Source of the DNA: Paenibacillus oryzisoli
GTDB taxonomy: Bacteria; Bacillota; Bacilli; Paenibacillales; NBRC-103111
Assembly: GCF_001653565.1 (NCBI RefSeq)
Contig: NZ_LYPB01000058.1
Coordinates: forward strand, 50,775-114,774
Length of the DNA: 64,000 bases
Direction: 5' to 3'
Shown here: positions 50,204-60,500 of the stretch, in pieces
How the letters are laid out: each line of letters begins with the position of its first letter
Numbering within the stretch: position 1 is the first letter of the stretch
Position numbers and translations under genes: made by a program
Notes under the pieces: generated by a model
The model's database searches: none
What the model was told of the DNA's origin: nothing
The model's input: the letters and a program-made list of their open reading frames with translations, nothing else

Positions 50204-51838
50204 CTATTTCTTCAACGCTCTTTGCAACTGCTCGTTATACATCTTGATTAGGTCATCGCTTCCAAGCTTTTTGCACTGGGCGATAAAATCAGTCAAAGCA
50301 GCGTCCGTAATTGCCGTTTTCCCCATAACGAACTCAGTCAGCTTCTGTTCGATATATTTCTCGAGGCTCGGAAGCTTCGACTTCTCTAGGCTCAGTTCAG
50401 CTTCTGTCGCAACAACAGAGGGAGAAGGATCCAATGCCGACTTGGCGTTCATCGCTTCGAGCTCCTGCAACTTCTTCGTCATCGGAGGCTCAGCGTCTCT
50501 GCCTTTGTTCACGTAGTTCAGCAGTGGGAAATTGTTATACCGGACGCCATATTCCGTCTTCAACTTGGACTGGATGGCCGTCGGAATCGTCCCAAACGCC
50601 GGCAAATACTGCGCCTTACCATTAACTTTCTCGTAAGTAACGCCCTCTGCACCCAACATGTAAATATCGGAGCCTTCGTCACTGTAGAGATAATCGAAGA
50701 ATTGTACAGCAACTTCCGGATTTTTAATATTAGCGGATAGCGCAACAGATACAGGTGCGTTCACTTTAGCTTTGATTAGTTGGAATGGTCTCATCCCAGG
50801 AGCCGCCACAGGCGTCATGCCAACCATGTTGTATTTCGCATTCGGATCAGCTTTCACAGCTGCGTCGGTAAAAATATCAATTCGGCCTTTGTTGTAATAG
50901 GTCATAAAGGAAGTGCCTGACTGCACTCGCTGCTCCCAGTTCTGCGTTTTCATGATGGCAAATTCCTGATCCAGTAGCCCTTCCGTATACAGCTTGTTCA
51001 AGTATGTCAGCATGCTTTTGTACTGCGGGTGGTTTGGTGCGAATTCATATTTCTTATTAAAAGGGTTATAGCCCAGCGCAGAAGTCGTTTCGGTAAACAT
51101 GGTCGTAAACACGTTAAACAAACTTGGAACATTGGCGCCAGCGGCCGCAGCATTCTGTGTAATAAGTGGGAATGATTTCGGATACTTCTCCTTCATTGCC
51201 TTCAGTATGCGATACAGATCGTCCGTATTCTTCGGCGCTTGCAGGCCAAGCTCCTTCATAATGTCCTCGCGTACCATCCAGGAATAACTCAACCAATTCG
51301 GCTCACTCAAGCCTGGCAGCGAATAAATTCCGCCGTCCCCTGCCGTCGTAACAGCCGCAATGTCCGGAATTTCGGACATCAGTTTCTTCACATTGGGCAT
51401 CAACCCTTTGTCAATGTAAGGCTTCAGATTCAAAAACACTTTATCAGGACCTGCTTTGAGCGCATCCGTCTCGTTCACCAGGGAAAAGTCAGGCACGTTA
51501 TTGGTTGCGATAAGCAGCTTCTTCTTCTCTTCATAGCCGGTTGATGGGACAGGCTCGAACTGGATGTTTACATTCGTTTTCTTAGCTAGCTCTTTCAGAA
51601 CGAGCCAGTCATTCTTGACGGGAATATCCGCCACCTCGCGGATTAGGAATTTGTACGTCACTGGTGTGCTGCTAAGCGGTAAACTCAGTCCTCCAGTCCG
51701 GGGATTGCTCTGTGCACTCGGAGTCGCTGCAGCTTCCTTCTTCGGAGTTGCTTCCTTGGTATCTGTACAACCTGCGAGCAGTGTAACGGTTGCGGCAACG
51801 GCGGTGACGCCTGCCAGCCATTTAATTGTTTTGACCAT
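50204..51838 (-). CDS. Sugar-binding lipoprotein of a second Lpl-type ABC transporter
   Basis: 544 residues from ATG 51838 with GGGAGG upstream. Lipobox LLAGC with lipidated Cys24, then a Ser/Pro-rich linker. Class I binding fold: ITYKFLIREVADIPVKNDWL-like start, VNIQFEPVPSTGYEEKKKLL, AATAGDGGIYSLPGLSEPNW-type segment and a C-terminal IEQKLTEFVMGKTAITDAAL, as in the LplA/YtcQ group. Not closely similar by eye to the binding protein at 22768, so probably specific for another glycan. Follows the LplC-like gene by 60 bases. Confidence 0.9.
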   Translation of the reverse strand: MVKTIKWLAGVTAVAATVTLLAGCTDTKEATPKKEAAATPSAQSNPRTGGLSLPLSSTPVTYKFLIREVADIPVKNDWLVLKELAKKTNVNIQFEPVPSTGYEEKKKLLIATNNVPDFSLVNETDALKAGPDKVFLNLKPYIDKGLMPNVKKLMSEIPDIAAVTTAGDGGIYSLPGLSEPNWLSYSWMVREDIMKELGLQAPKNTDDLYRILKAMKEKYPKSFPLITQNAAAAGANVPSLFNVFTTMFTETTSALGYNPFNKKYEFAPNHPQYKSMLTYLNKLYTEGLLDQEFAIMKTQNWEQRVQSGTSFMTYYNKGRIDIFTDAAVKADPNAKYNMVGMTPVAAPGMRPFQLIKAKVNAPVSVALSANIKNPEVAVQFFDYLYSDEGSDIYMLGAEGVTYEKVNGKAQYLPAFGTIPTAIQSKLKTEYGVRYNNFPLLNYVNKGRDAEPPMTKKLQELEAMNAKSALDPSPSVVATEAELSLEKSKLPSLEKYIEQKLTEFVMGKTAITDAALTDFIAQCKKLGSDDLIKMYNEQLQRALKK

Positions 51839-51897
51839 TTTTACATAGACCTCCCATAATCGATTATATGCCAATTTAAGCCCCGCTTCAGTAGTTT

Positions 51898-52773
51898 CTA
51901 CCCTTTAATGCCGCCTATCATGCTCCCTTGTACGAAATACTTCTGGATAAAAGGGTACACAAGTAAGATCGGCAGCGTCGCGAAGATGATCGTGGAGTAC
52001 TTCACTGTCTCCAGAATGTACACATCGGCGTCCTGGTTGCCTGACACCTGCGAAGCTGCGGAACTTGAAATGACGATATTGCGCAAATGAATCTGCAAGG
52101 GGTACATTTGTTTATCGGACAAATAGATAAGCGCTTCGAAGAAAGAGTTCCACTGGCCAACAGCCGTGAATAACGCTACGGTCGCCATAATCGGCGCAGA
52201 CAAAGGAAGCACAACCCGGAACAATACGCCCAGCGCACTGCAGCCATCCATTGTAGCTGCATCCTCCAGCTCATCTGGAATTCCCTCGAAGAACGTTCGC
52301 ATCAGAAATAAGTACCAGGTACTGATTAAGGATGGAATAATCAACGCCCACGTCGTATTGATCAGACCGAGTTGCTTTACAACAAGAAACGTCGGGATGA
52401 GTCCTCCGTTGAACAGCATTGTGAAGGCGATAAGCAACATAATCGTGCGCCTGCCAACCAGCCTCTTTTTAGCTAGCGGATAAGCCAGCATGGCGGTGAA
52501 GATAAGGGTAAGCAACGTCTGCAATACCGTGTATTTAACGGTGTTGTAGTAGCTGATCCAGATATAGGGATCCTTAGCGACGAGCCGATATGCTTCCAGC
52601 GTGATTTGCTTGGGGAACATGATCACTTCCCCTTTGACAACTAGACTTGGATTGCTGATGGAAGCCGAGAACACGTAGAGAAACGGGTATACCATCAGCA
52701 TCATCAGTGCGATCATTAACAGCACGTTACATACATCAAAAAGCTTAGAGCCATAACTCGTCTTCATTCTCAT
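51898..52773 (-). CDS. LplC-type ABC permease (second system)
   Basis: 291 residues, six helices. ALMMLMVYPFLYVFSASISN near the N-terminus, the permease loop DELEDAATMDGCSALGVLFR with VVLPLSAP, and terminal VYPFIQKYFVQGSMIGGIKG. The EAA loop has EDAA..DG in place of the usual ESAxIDG. Starts 15 bases after the LplB-like gene. Confidence 0.9.
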   Translation of the reverse strand: MRMKTSYGSKLFDVCNVLLMIALMMLMVYPFLYVFSASISNPSLVVKGEVIMFPKQITLEAYRLVAKDPYIWISYYNTVKYTVLQTLLTLIFTAMLAYPLAKKRLVGRRTIMLLIAFTMLFNGGLIPTFLVVKQLGLINTTWALIIPSLISTWYLFLMRTFFEGIPDELEDAATMDGCSALGVLFRVVLPLSAPIMATVALFTAVGQWNSFFEALIYLSDKQMYPLQIHLRNIVISSSAASQVSGNQDADVYILETVKYSTIIFATLPILLVYPFIQKYFVQGSMIGGIKG

Positions 52774-52788
52774 TGCTTCACCCCTCCG

Positions 52789-53694
52789 CTACCATAAGCT
52801 GGTCTCCGAATATTTTCGGGCCAACCGGTTTAAAGCAACCACCAGAATCAGCCCAATGACCGATTGGAACAGGCTGACAGCTGAAGCGAAGCTGTAATCG
52901 GCGTCCAGTAGCCCTCTTCGATACACAAAAGTGCTGATGACATCTGCTTTATCGTAGACGAGAGGGTTATAGAGCAGAATAATTTTCTGAACGCCCAGTT
53001 CAAGAATGTGACCGATTTTAATAATGAATAATATAATCATAACCGGAATCATCCCCACAAGCGTGACATGACGAATTTGCTGCCAGCGGTTCGCTCCGTC
53101 TATCTTGGCCGCTTCATACAAGGTAGGATTTACTCCAGCGATAGCCGCCAAATAAATAATCGTGTCCCAGCCGGCCTTCTGCCACAACTCGGATGCAATA
53201 TAGATCGGACGGAACCAATGTGATTCCCCGAGAAACATTATCGGCTTGATCCCGAGTGCCTCCATGAGATGATTAACGATACCGGTCGATGGCGACAAGA
53301 AGTTGACGATAATGCCGCAGATGACGACAGTCGAAATAAAATGCGGTAAGTAGCTTATCGTCTGTGCCAGCCTTTTAAATAGGGCGAAGCGCAGCTCATG
53401 GAAAAGAACAGCCAGCAGGATAGGCGCAGGGAAGACGACCAGCAGCTCCAGCGTATTCAAAACGAGTGTATTCCGAATGAGCACCGCTGCATCCGGGGAA
53501 TCGAAGAACGCCCGAAAGTGCTCAAACCCCACCCACTTGCTTCCCCATACCCCTTTAGAGATGGAGTAGTTTTGGAAAGCCATCAACAAGCCATACATCG
53601 GCACATACTTGAATATCAAATAAAACAGCAGCCCGGGAATCATCATGATATAGAGCACGCGATCCCGGACGATCGTACGGAAGACCAGCTTCAT
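52789..53694 (-). CDS. LplB-type ABC permease (second system)
   Basis: 301 residues from ATG 53694 (AAGGAG nine bases upstream). Six helices; LYIMMIPGLLFYLIFKYVPM, YGLLMAFQNYSISKGVWGSK and the EAA loop TLYEAAKIDGANRWQQIRHV. First gene of the five-gene operon LplB-LplC-binding protein-AraC sensor-esterase. The preceding ~270 bases contain its promoter and the terminator of the facing gene. Confidence 0.9.
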   Translation of the reverse strand: MKLVFRTIVRDRVLYIMMIPGLLFYLIFKYVPMYGLLMAFQNYSISKGVWGSKWVGFEHFRAFFDSPDAAVLIRNTLVLNTLELLVVFPAPILLAVLFHELRFALFKRLAQTISYLPHFISTVVICGIIVNFLSPSTGIVNHLMEALGIKPIMFLGESHWFRPIYIASELWQKAGWDTIIYLAAIAGVNPTLYEAAKIDGANRWQQIRHVTLVGMIPVMIILFIIKIGHILELGVQKIILLYNPLVYDKADVISTFVYRRGLLDADYSFASAVSLFQSVIGLILVVALNRLARKYSETSLW

Positions 53695-53920
53695 CCCCAC
53701 TATCTCCTTATTTCTTTTTATCATTCGTTGATCACTCCCCGATCGGATAGCCCTATCATAACGGGTTGCCGAAAAAGATGTAAATCATCGATATTTTCGC
53801 GGTTTTGCTTTTTTGCATAGGGGTTCGGAAGACTAGAAATGCAATAAAACAAGATTGATGAAAAAGAATAGATAAGGTTGGCATCTCCCCTTTCGGCAAT
53901 ACCCTCGACGCCTCATAGCA

Positions 53921-53947
53921 AAAAACCTTCCATTCGGAAGGCTTTTT
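53921..53947. terminator. Terminator after the epimerase-like gene
   Basis: AAAAACCTTCC-ATTC-GGAAGGCTTTTT: six-base G/C core flanked by A and T runs. Confidence 0.8.
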
Positions 53948-53968
53948 ACTGCTAAGAAATGTAATGAA

Positions 53969-54817
53969 TCACAAAACTCCAGCATCTCGCGCTGTATAAA
54001 ATGAAGGGTAAATTGGACGATAGTTCAACTCGTCTCTAATTCGAGTTGTATCGACGATCATGTCCCATGGCTTGAAATGCTGCTGTTCATCCTCTGCCTC
54101 TAACCGTTCGGACTGATGATGAACTCGAAACAACTCTGCCACGGTAATTGGCGAATCGTCAGCGGCATTATAAATGCCGCCGTCGATTCCGTGAGTTGTA
54201 GCAGCGAGAAGCAAGGCTTGGCTTGCATCTGCATGATGAATCATATGAAGCCGTTTAGCCCCATGCCATTTCCTCATTATCGGCACGAATTCGATAATAT
54301 GAGGATCACCTTCTCCATAGACAAAAGCAAGTCGTACAATGCGAAGCCCCAGTCCTTTCTCTCGATGAAGCTTGCACAAAGCTTCTTCCGCTATTTTTTT
54401 CGTCTGAGGGTAAGGGTGCGAGGGTTGCAGAGGATCATTCTCTCGGCTCGGTCCACTGGCATTCCCAGTGCCATATACGAGATTCGTACTGGCAAATACA
54501 AACCTTGGAACATTCGCCTTGCATGCTGCTTCTGCTAAAGAGATGCTTGCATCGATGTTTGACTTTCGCGCAGTGGATTCATCGACACCACGAAATTGCG
54601 CTGCAAGATGCACAACAACATCTTTACCCCTAAGCACGGAAGAAAGGCTTTCCGGCTGCAAAAGATCTCCCTCAATGACATTGGCACCTTGCTGCTTCAG
54701 CATCCCCGCCTTCGCTGCGTCCCGTACCAACACGCTAACGTTATGACCGCGCTGCAGTAAGCGTGGTACGAAGCGACTCCCTACTTTCCCTGTTGCTCCT
54801 GTTACAAAAATATTCAT
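53969..54817 (-). CDS. NAD-dependent epimerase/dehydratase-like oxidoreductase (extended SDR)
   Basis: 282 residues. N-terminal Rossmann motif FVTGATGKVGSRFV, EGDLLQPESL, VVHLAAQFRGVDES and the catalytic YPQTK (YxxxK) with the preceding FASTNLVYGTG block. Normal length for a short extended SDR. The substrate is probably a nucleotide sugar or small ketone but cannot be specified. Divergent from an MmyB-type XRE regulator with about 120 bases between, so that regulator probably controls it. Confidence 0.82.
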   Translation of the reverse strand: MNIFVTGATGKVGSRFVPRLLQRGHNVSVLVRDAAKAGMLKQQGANVIEGDLLQPESLSSVLRGKDVVVHLAAQFRGVDESTARKSNIDASISLAEAACKANVPRFVFASTNLVYGTGNASGPSRENDPLQPSHPYPQTKKIAEEALCKLHREKGLGLRIVRLAFVYGEGDPHIIEFVPIMRKWHGAKRLHMIHHADASQALLLAATTHGIDGGIYNAADDSPITVAELFRVHHQSERLEAEDEQQHFKPWDMIVDTTRIRDELNYRPIYPSFYTARDAGVL

Positions 54818-54860
54818 CGTATTCCAATTACCCCCCTCGTTATGTTGGTGCTATACTTAC

Positions 54861-54875
54861 AGTATTGCAGATACT
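54861..54875. promoter_or_regulatory. Operator candidate in the divergent promoter region
   Basis: AGTAT-TGCAG-ATACT, five-base inverted arms between the SDR and XRE genes, beside TATACT-like -10 sequences for both directions. Confidence 0.35.
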
Positions 54876-54938
54876 ATACTCATAAGCCTTCCTGCGTTTA
54901 TCGTAGGTTTGGCAGTGTCAGGATAAGGGGAATCAACT

Positions 54939-55766
54939 ATGGGAGAGATGTCTTCTAGTTTATCGCTTGGCGAATTTATGCGGGCACGCCGAGAACGTCT
55001 TACCCCGGAAGAAGTCGGATTACCTTCATTTGGACGGCGTCGTACACCTGGACTGCGGCGTGAAGAAGTGGCTCATCTTGCTAATATTGGAACTTCCTGG
55101 TATACCTCCTTAGAGCAGGGCAGAGAGGTGAACCCTTCGGTCCAAGTGCTTGATAGCATTGCAGACGCACTCCAACTATCCGTCGATGAGCGGCGTCATC
55201 TTCATATGCTGGCAAGAACAGCCAAATCCGAAGAAGAGGAGCCTGCTACAGGGATAAACATCGGTATGGAGCGAATGTTGCTAGCGCTTGAACCGAATCC
55301 AGCTTTCATTTTGGGACGAAACTGGGATATGCTGATGTGGAATCAGGCTGCACGCCTGGTATTTCGCCTTCCGGCGACTGATGTGAAATCTGAACAACGA
55401 CCTAATTGGTTGCGTAGGTTTCTTACAGAATCGTCTCTTCAGACAAATAATCCGGATTGGGAGGCCAAAGCGCAGGTCATGATTGCCCATTTTCGTGCAG
55501 ATTACGCTCATTTCCCGCAAGACGAAAGGTTCCATGAACGAATAGAGGAGTTTTTGCAAACCAGCGAGGTTTTTCGTGCGTATTGGCCGCTTCATGACGT
55601 TCAAATCGCTGCTGACTGTCACAAACGATGGTCGGATCCTTCCGTTGGCGAAATGGAGTTTGAACTTGTAACTCTAGAAACACCTCATAGCCCCTATATG
55701 AAAGTCATGATTTACACGGCTACTGTTGAGACTGCCGAACGATTAACACATCTATTGAAAACTTAA
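54939..55766 (+). CDS. XRE/MmyB-type transcriptional regulator
   Basis: 275 residues. N-terminal HTH at about 10-80 with the actinobacterial/firmicute MmyB signature RTPGLRREEVAHLANIGTSW and YTSLEQGREVNPSVQVLDSI. A ligand-binding domain follows at about 100-270 (MMERMLLALEPNPAFILGRN-type segment; WDMLMWNQAARLVF; ending LVTLETPHSPYMKVMIYTAT). MmyB-like domains bind fatty-acid-like ligands. AAGGGG precedes the ATG. Such regulators typically sit next to and control an adjacent SDR gene, as here. Confidence 0.88.
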   Translation: MGEMSSSLSLGEFMRARRERLTPEEVGLPSFGRRRTPGLRREEVAHLANIGTSWYTSLEQGREVNPSVQVLDSIADALQLSVDERRHLHMLARTAKSEEEEPATGINIGMERMLLALEPNPAFILGRNWDMLMWNQAARLVFRLPATDVKSEQRPNWLRRFLTESSLQTNNPDWEAKAQVMIAHFRADYAHFPQDERFHERIEEFLQTSEVFRAYWPLHDVQIAADCHKRWSDPSVGEMEFELVTLETPHSPYMKVMIYTATVETAERLTHLLKT

Positions 55767-55930
55767 ATATAAAGAGTCTGTCCACTGCGGATTCGTGATT
55801 AAATGTATAAACTACAGCTAATATGTTCGAAATTGACGTATTTTCGTTATTAGTCGGTTATTAACGAAGAAGTGGCCGTTTCAAAGTTGAAGACAGCCGT
55901 CTCTAGGACGCCTGCCTCTTGGTTGTGATT

Positions 55931-57361
55931 TTATTTTTCGGAAAAGGAATACACCGATTTGGCTGAAAAGGTTTGCGTGAACGATCCCCCTGACAGTGTC
56001 ACATCTGTCATATTAGTAAGGTTATCCGTAGCACTCGTCTTGAGCTTGGACGCTGCGGTTGAGGATGTACTGAATCCGCTCACGGTAGCCGTGATATCGG
56101 ATGCTGAGGTATTGATGACGACGAGCTGCGCTTTACTGGTTGAGTTAACTTTCGTTGCCACAACTAATAAGGACGGATTGCTAGAGGCCGTTTGAATGCG
56201 AACATAACCAGGTCTCATCACACGGCTGAAATTGCCCATCGCGTAGAGAACCTTACTCATTGCATATGTACCTCCGCTCGTATTCAGATTGATCAACTGT
56301 TGCGCCAAGCTCTCATTGCTGCCAATACTCCACCAATACAAGAATCCTTTGGCCGCATTCGAACCGCCTGTGGTTAGCGCGCGATGAATTCGGACTGCGA
56401 GATCGATCGCTTGTTGGTTATCATAGGTCGTATTGTCAGGATTCCAGAGATTGTTTGTCTCGTCCTTAAAATTATATTCCGTCATTAATTTTGGCTTTGT
56501 TTCCGCATAAAGCGAGCTATTGTCATTGCCATAATTATGATAGGCTACATAGTCCACAAGGCCCTTGTTCGTTGGCATATTGTTTAGGAAATTCATCGCC
56601 ACATTCTCCGATGTTGCCTCGGGAGACGTTAACTTGACCTGCGACCTTATCCCTTTGCTGGTCAGAGCGCTATCAACCGCACCAATGACACTGTCCATTT
56701 CTGCGTTGTAATATCTTGCAGTTGCCCACAGCGGATTCTCATAATCAGGCTCATTTTGAATGCTTAACCATTTGATGTTATAGCCGAAATCACCCCGATA
56801 TTTCTGGATCCACCTCGCCACATAGTTGGCATAGTCCGTATAGCGAGCAGGGAGTAAATGACCGCCCTTCACTGTAGCTGTGTCTTTCATCCACGAAGGA
56901 GGGCTCCACGGAACGGCATAGAACTGCATAGCACTATAACGCGACAACGCTTGGTCGGCAAACCACCGTTGGTGCGAATCCGTACTCCAGTCTTCTGTAC
57001 AATTGTTCCATCCGCAATAGGAAATCTCAATGCCCGATGGGTCCTCACTTAGCTTGAAGGGATTGATTTCCCACCGAACCATCGTGAGTCCAGCATTAGA
57101 GCCGCTGTTAAGAAACAGTTTATCCAGAATAGCACCTTGATTCACCGCGCTCATATTGTGCTGCAAGTCGTACACGGGCTTATTCGCCGCTGCTCCAAAA
57201 CCATCGATTGCTTGGTAGGTCGTCCCTTTCGTAAGGGTAATCGTATCGGCCGCTGCGGCTATCGGAATGTTAATCGGTAAGCACGTGAAACCTATCACAA
57301 CAATCAACAGCATCATCACTACCTTGATCGATAAACTCGAACGGTTCGTGTTCAATTGCAT
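55931..57361 (-). CDS. Secreted GH30-family glycoside hydrolase
   Basis: 476 residues from ATG 57361 with GAGGAG upstream. Signal peptide to about residue 38 (IAAAAD). (Beta/alpha)8 domain with DGFGAAANKP at the start, VPWSPPSWMKDT, acid/base Glu204 in SIQNEPDYE and nucleophile Glu295 in LMTEYNF; the C-terminal ~90 residues form the side beta-domain (LLVVATKVNSTSKAQLVVIN). This is the GH30 layout (xylanase, galactanase or glucosidase). Subfamily and substrate are not certain from sequence alone. Monocistronic, with a cre-like site upstream. Confidence 0.85.
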   Translation of the reverse strand: MQLNTNRSSLSIKVVMMLLIVVIGFTCLPINIPIAAAADTITLTKGTTYQAIDGFGAAANKPVYDLQHNMSAVNQGAILDKLFLNSGSNAGLTMVRWEINPFKLSEDPSGIEISYCGWNNCTEDWSTDSHQRWFADQALSRYSAMQFYAVPWSPPSWMKDTATVKGGHLLPARYTDYANYVARWIQKYRGDFGYNIKWLSIQNEPDYENPLWATARYYNAEMDSVIGAVDSALTSKGIRSQVKLTSPEATSENVAMNFLNNMPTNKGLVDYVAYHNYGNDNSSLYAETKPKLMTEYNFKDETNNLWNPDNTTYDNQQAIDLAVRIHRALTTGGSNAAKGFLYWWSIGSNESLAQQLINLNTSGGTYAMSKVLYAMGNFSRVMRPGYVRIQTASSNPSLLVVATKVNSTSKAQLVVINTSASDITATVSGFSTSSTAASKLKTSATDNLTNMTDVTLSGGSFTQTFSAKSVYSFSEK

Positions 57362-57419
57362 ACCACTCCTCACCTATGGGTACTCCCTCGGCCGCGCGTA
57401 CCGCTGAAGACAGGGTAAT

Positions 57420-57433
57420 TGTAAGCGGATTCA
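57420..57433. promoter_or_regulatory. cre-like site before the GH30 gene
   Basis: TGTAAGCGGATTCA (complement TGAATCCGCTTACA) agrees with the cre consensus at 13 of 14 positions, about 60 bases before the start. Confidence 0.55.
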
Positions 57434-57473
57434 AACGTTGTCGTCTATAGTCATATCTCGACTTTCATCAGAA

Positions 57474-57514
57474 ACAGGCCGCAATCACGACACCTTAGTC
57501 GGATTACAGCCTGT
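57474..57514 (-). terminator. Terminator after the GH39-type gene
   Basis: ACAGGC...GCCTGT with inner AATC/GATT and GAC/GTC pairs; the stem is interrupted, but it lies ten bases after the stop. Confidence 0.6.
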
Positions 57515-57523
57515 CTTTTACAT

Positions 57524-60500
57524 TTATTCGAGGTCCAGCTTATTCGAGAGCGAAAGCGGCAAGCTTTCATTCAGGAGATCCCATGAACTCACCACGAAAG
57601 CATGAACGTGATAGCTCATATTCTCCGGGTCTGGTACATCGAAATGTCCAGCTACACGATTTCCTGCCCCAATTTCACTTTCCATCGCGACATAGGATAC
57701 AGGTGTTGTGCCTTGGAGCAGTTGGAAGAAGACAACTTCCGTTCCTGGATGATCCGCTGCGTTTGCCGCACGGTTAACGAGTACACTCGCGTTAAGCCCA
57801 TTGCTTCTATTCAACTGACCTTCTAGGGTAAAAGGCAATAGCGTTTCAACTGGCGGCACGACTACGACGTCATCTGTCAATTCGGTCACGAGAAAATCGT
57901 CGATTCTAGCTGCTTGGTTGGCTACACGGATACCTGCTTTCCCTTGTATTAATGTAGGCGGATTCGAGGAGAACAACGCGCCATTGTCGATTTCATCGAA
58001 AATGAGGTTATCATCAACATAGCCCTTAAGGTGATTACCCTCCACGACCAGCCTTAATTGATACCAGTTTCCGACGATGTAAGGATACGGGATTTTTTTG
58101 CTGTCCAGCTCCTTCAGACTGCTGTTCACCATGCGGCCCAAAGCTACATACCCCGTACTGCCGCCCGCTAACCCATTGGTGCCATTATGAATACGCAGCA
58201 TATAGAAGTTCTTCGCATCATCGGAAGCCCGCGCGATCACGCCTGGCAGTGCAGTTCCGACTTGCGCTTTGACCCTTGCCCGCACATCGTAATTCGTCCA
58301 TGCACTCTGACCAACGGTAAAAGCCATGCTCGTCGTTGTATATTTCTCAAGCACTTTCCCTTGCTCCTCATCTACAACCCGCAAATGTGAGGAAGCAGCA
58401 TTCGGTGTAGCCCCATTATTCCACCCGAAGGAAGGATCCGAATTGTAGCTGCCATTGTCAAAATTTTCTTGATAAAGCACCGCGCCTGTAGGAGCTTCGG
58501 CATTCGCTACAAGATTCAGCGTGTACACTGACGTTGTACCAGCCTCTGAGGTGACCGTCACCTTCGCGGTTCCTGTTCCATTCACCATAACGCCATCTGA
58601 GATTTGAGCTGTGGCCACATTGCTCGCTGTCGGTACAGCTTCAACAACTTTGACATAATTCGTCCTGGAAGGAACGTGAATGGTGTAATTCATTTGCCCT
58701 GGGATAAGCGCAATACTCATAGCAGGAAGCTTCTGACCTGGTGATGTCAATGGATCCGTGACCACGGACAGCCTCAAGCTGCTTAACGTCGCATCCGAAC
58801 TCGCCTGCTTCAACCTGAGCAAATAGTAGTTCGCGCCATTCCCTTCACTAGATAGCGCAGCTATCATGTAGGTTTTCTCTTGTCCTACCGCATCAAAAGT
58901 TACTTGTCCTGAAGCAGGCAAAACGGCAATGCTGCCAGTTCCATAGGCAGAACCTGTCACCGTCACTGTGCTGGTTGAAGAAGGCACTAGCACTGTGTAG
59001 CTATTAATTCTAGGGTCAAAACCGTTGATTATCACGCCATCCACTTTGATACTGCCAAGCAACGGTACGATTGGATATACCCGCACATCATCAAAGCTAG
59101 CTAGGGCATCATGACTTCGCAAGCCGAATTTACCGCTCGTTCGGCTGGTATCCGTTGTATCAAAGACAAGGACGCCATCGACATAACCCTTAATTGCCGT
59201 TCCAATTGTTTCCAAATTGAGCTTATACCATTTCGACGAATCAATCGCTGCCGGTAAATCAACCGTTGCGAGAACGGTCGTTGTTCCGTTTATTCTTTTT
59301 TCTAGAATAGCTTGATTCGTCGTGTTCGTTCTCATTAATTTAAAATAATAATGACTGTTATACGTGCTCGCCCTAGCCAGCAACCCCATCTGCACATTGC
59401 CTGCGTAACTGCTATTCGCCACTTTAACGCGAGCTTCGACCCCATAGTCCTTCATATCATCCCCTAGAATGGCAAAACTAGGTGTTGTGCCGTACGTACT
59501 TACTGGAATCGCATACGTGTTATTGGTCACACTGTCGGTAGCGAATGTCCATGGCGTAGAGACGCTGCTATACCCCGTCATCGTCCATGCGGATGTGTCC
59601 CGATCGGCGACGGATTCGAACCCATTTTTGTACATGCCATCTGCGAATACTTTCACTTCATTGATCGATAGCGGGCCATCATACGTAGAGCCTGTTACCG
59701 TTAACTTGACGTAACGCGCTTTTCCCGTGAACCACGCTAGACTATTTCCCAGAGGTGGCACGTAGGTTGGGTTTGAGCTGAAAGTCATATCCGATGCTAG
59801 AGTAAAATGAGTACCATCCAGGCTGCTCTCGATCGTATAGGTGTACCCTCTGGAGGCGCTATTCGTCCAATCGATGCCCATCCCCGCGAGCTGATAGGAC
59901 TTGCCTAGATCGACAGTCACTGTTTGCGGATAGGTGTTAGTAGCAGCAACAGCTGCAGTCGTGTCATAACCATCTACGAGGTTCGCCCCGCCCGTCATGC
60001 CAGGAGATAAGGTCACCGCTTTACCCGCGGACACAATATTTTTAATGCTCGGATCTACGGCTTCCAGCTCGATGAGCATGACCGCATTTTTCTCCAGCGT
60101 TTGGCTTAGCACGATCGTATCGGTGAGATTGACGATTCCTTCATCAACCATCTGCAGGTCGTCCCTTTTGTTATAGGCATGATTGCTGTGGGACTCATCG
60201 ACAAGGAGCTTTTTGTAGCGGACGCTTTTCCCTTGGAATCCCGCAGGTAGATTCTTCACGCTAATATCCACATTGGCGGATGCTGTACCGTCACCTTGCT
60301 TGTTCCAAACCATCATCGTAGCCTTCGTATCGCTATTCTTCGTGGCTAACATCCGCGTTCCATAGATCTCCATGCTGCCACCACTAGTTTTGACACGCGT
60401 ATCTCCTAACTGAGCAAACATGCGCATCGTGTTGAAATAAGGAGTAAAAAAGGTATGCCCGAGCACCTCATAATATTTCAGCTTATCACTCGTCCCGATG

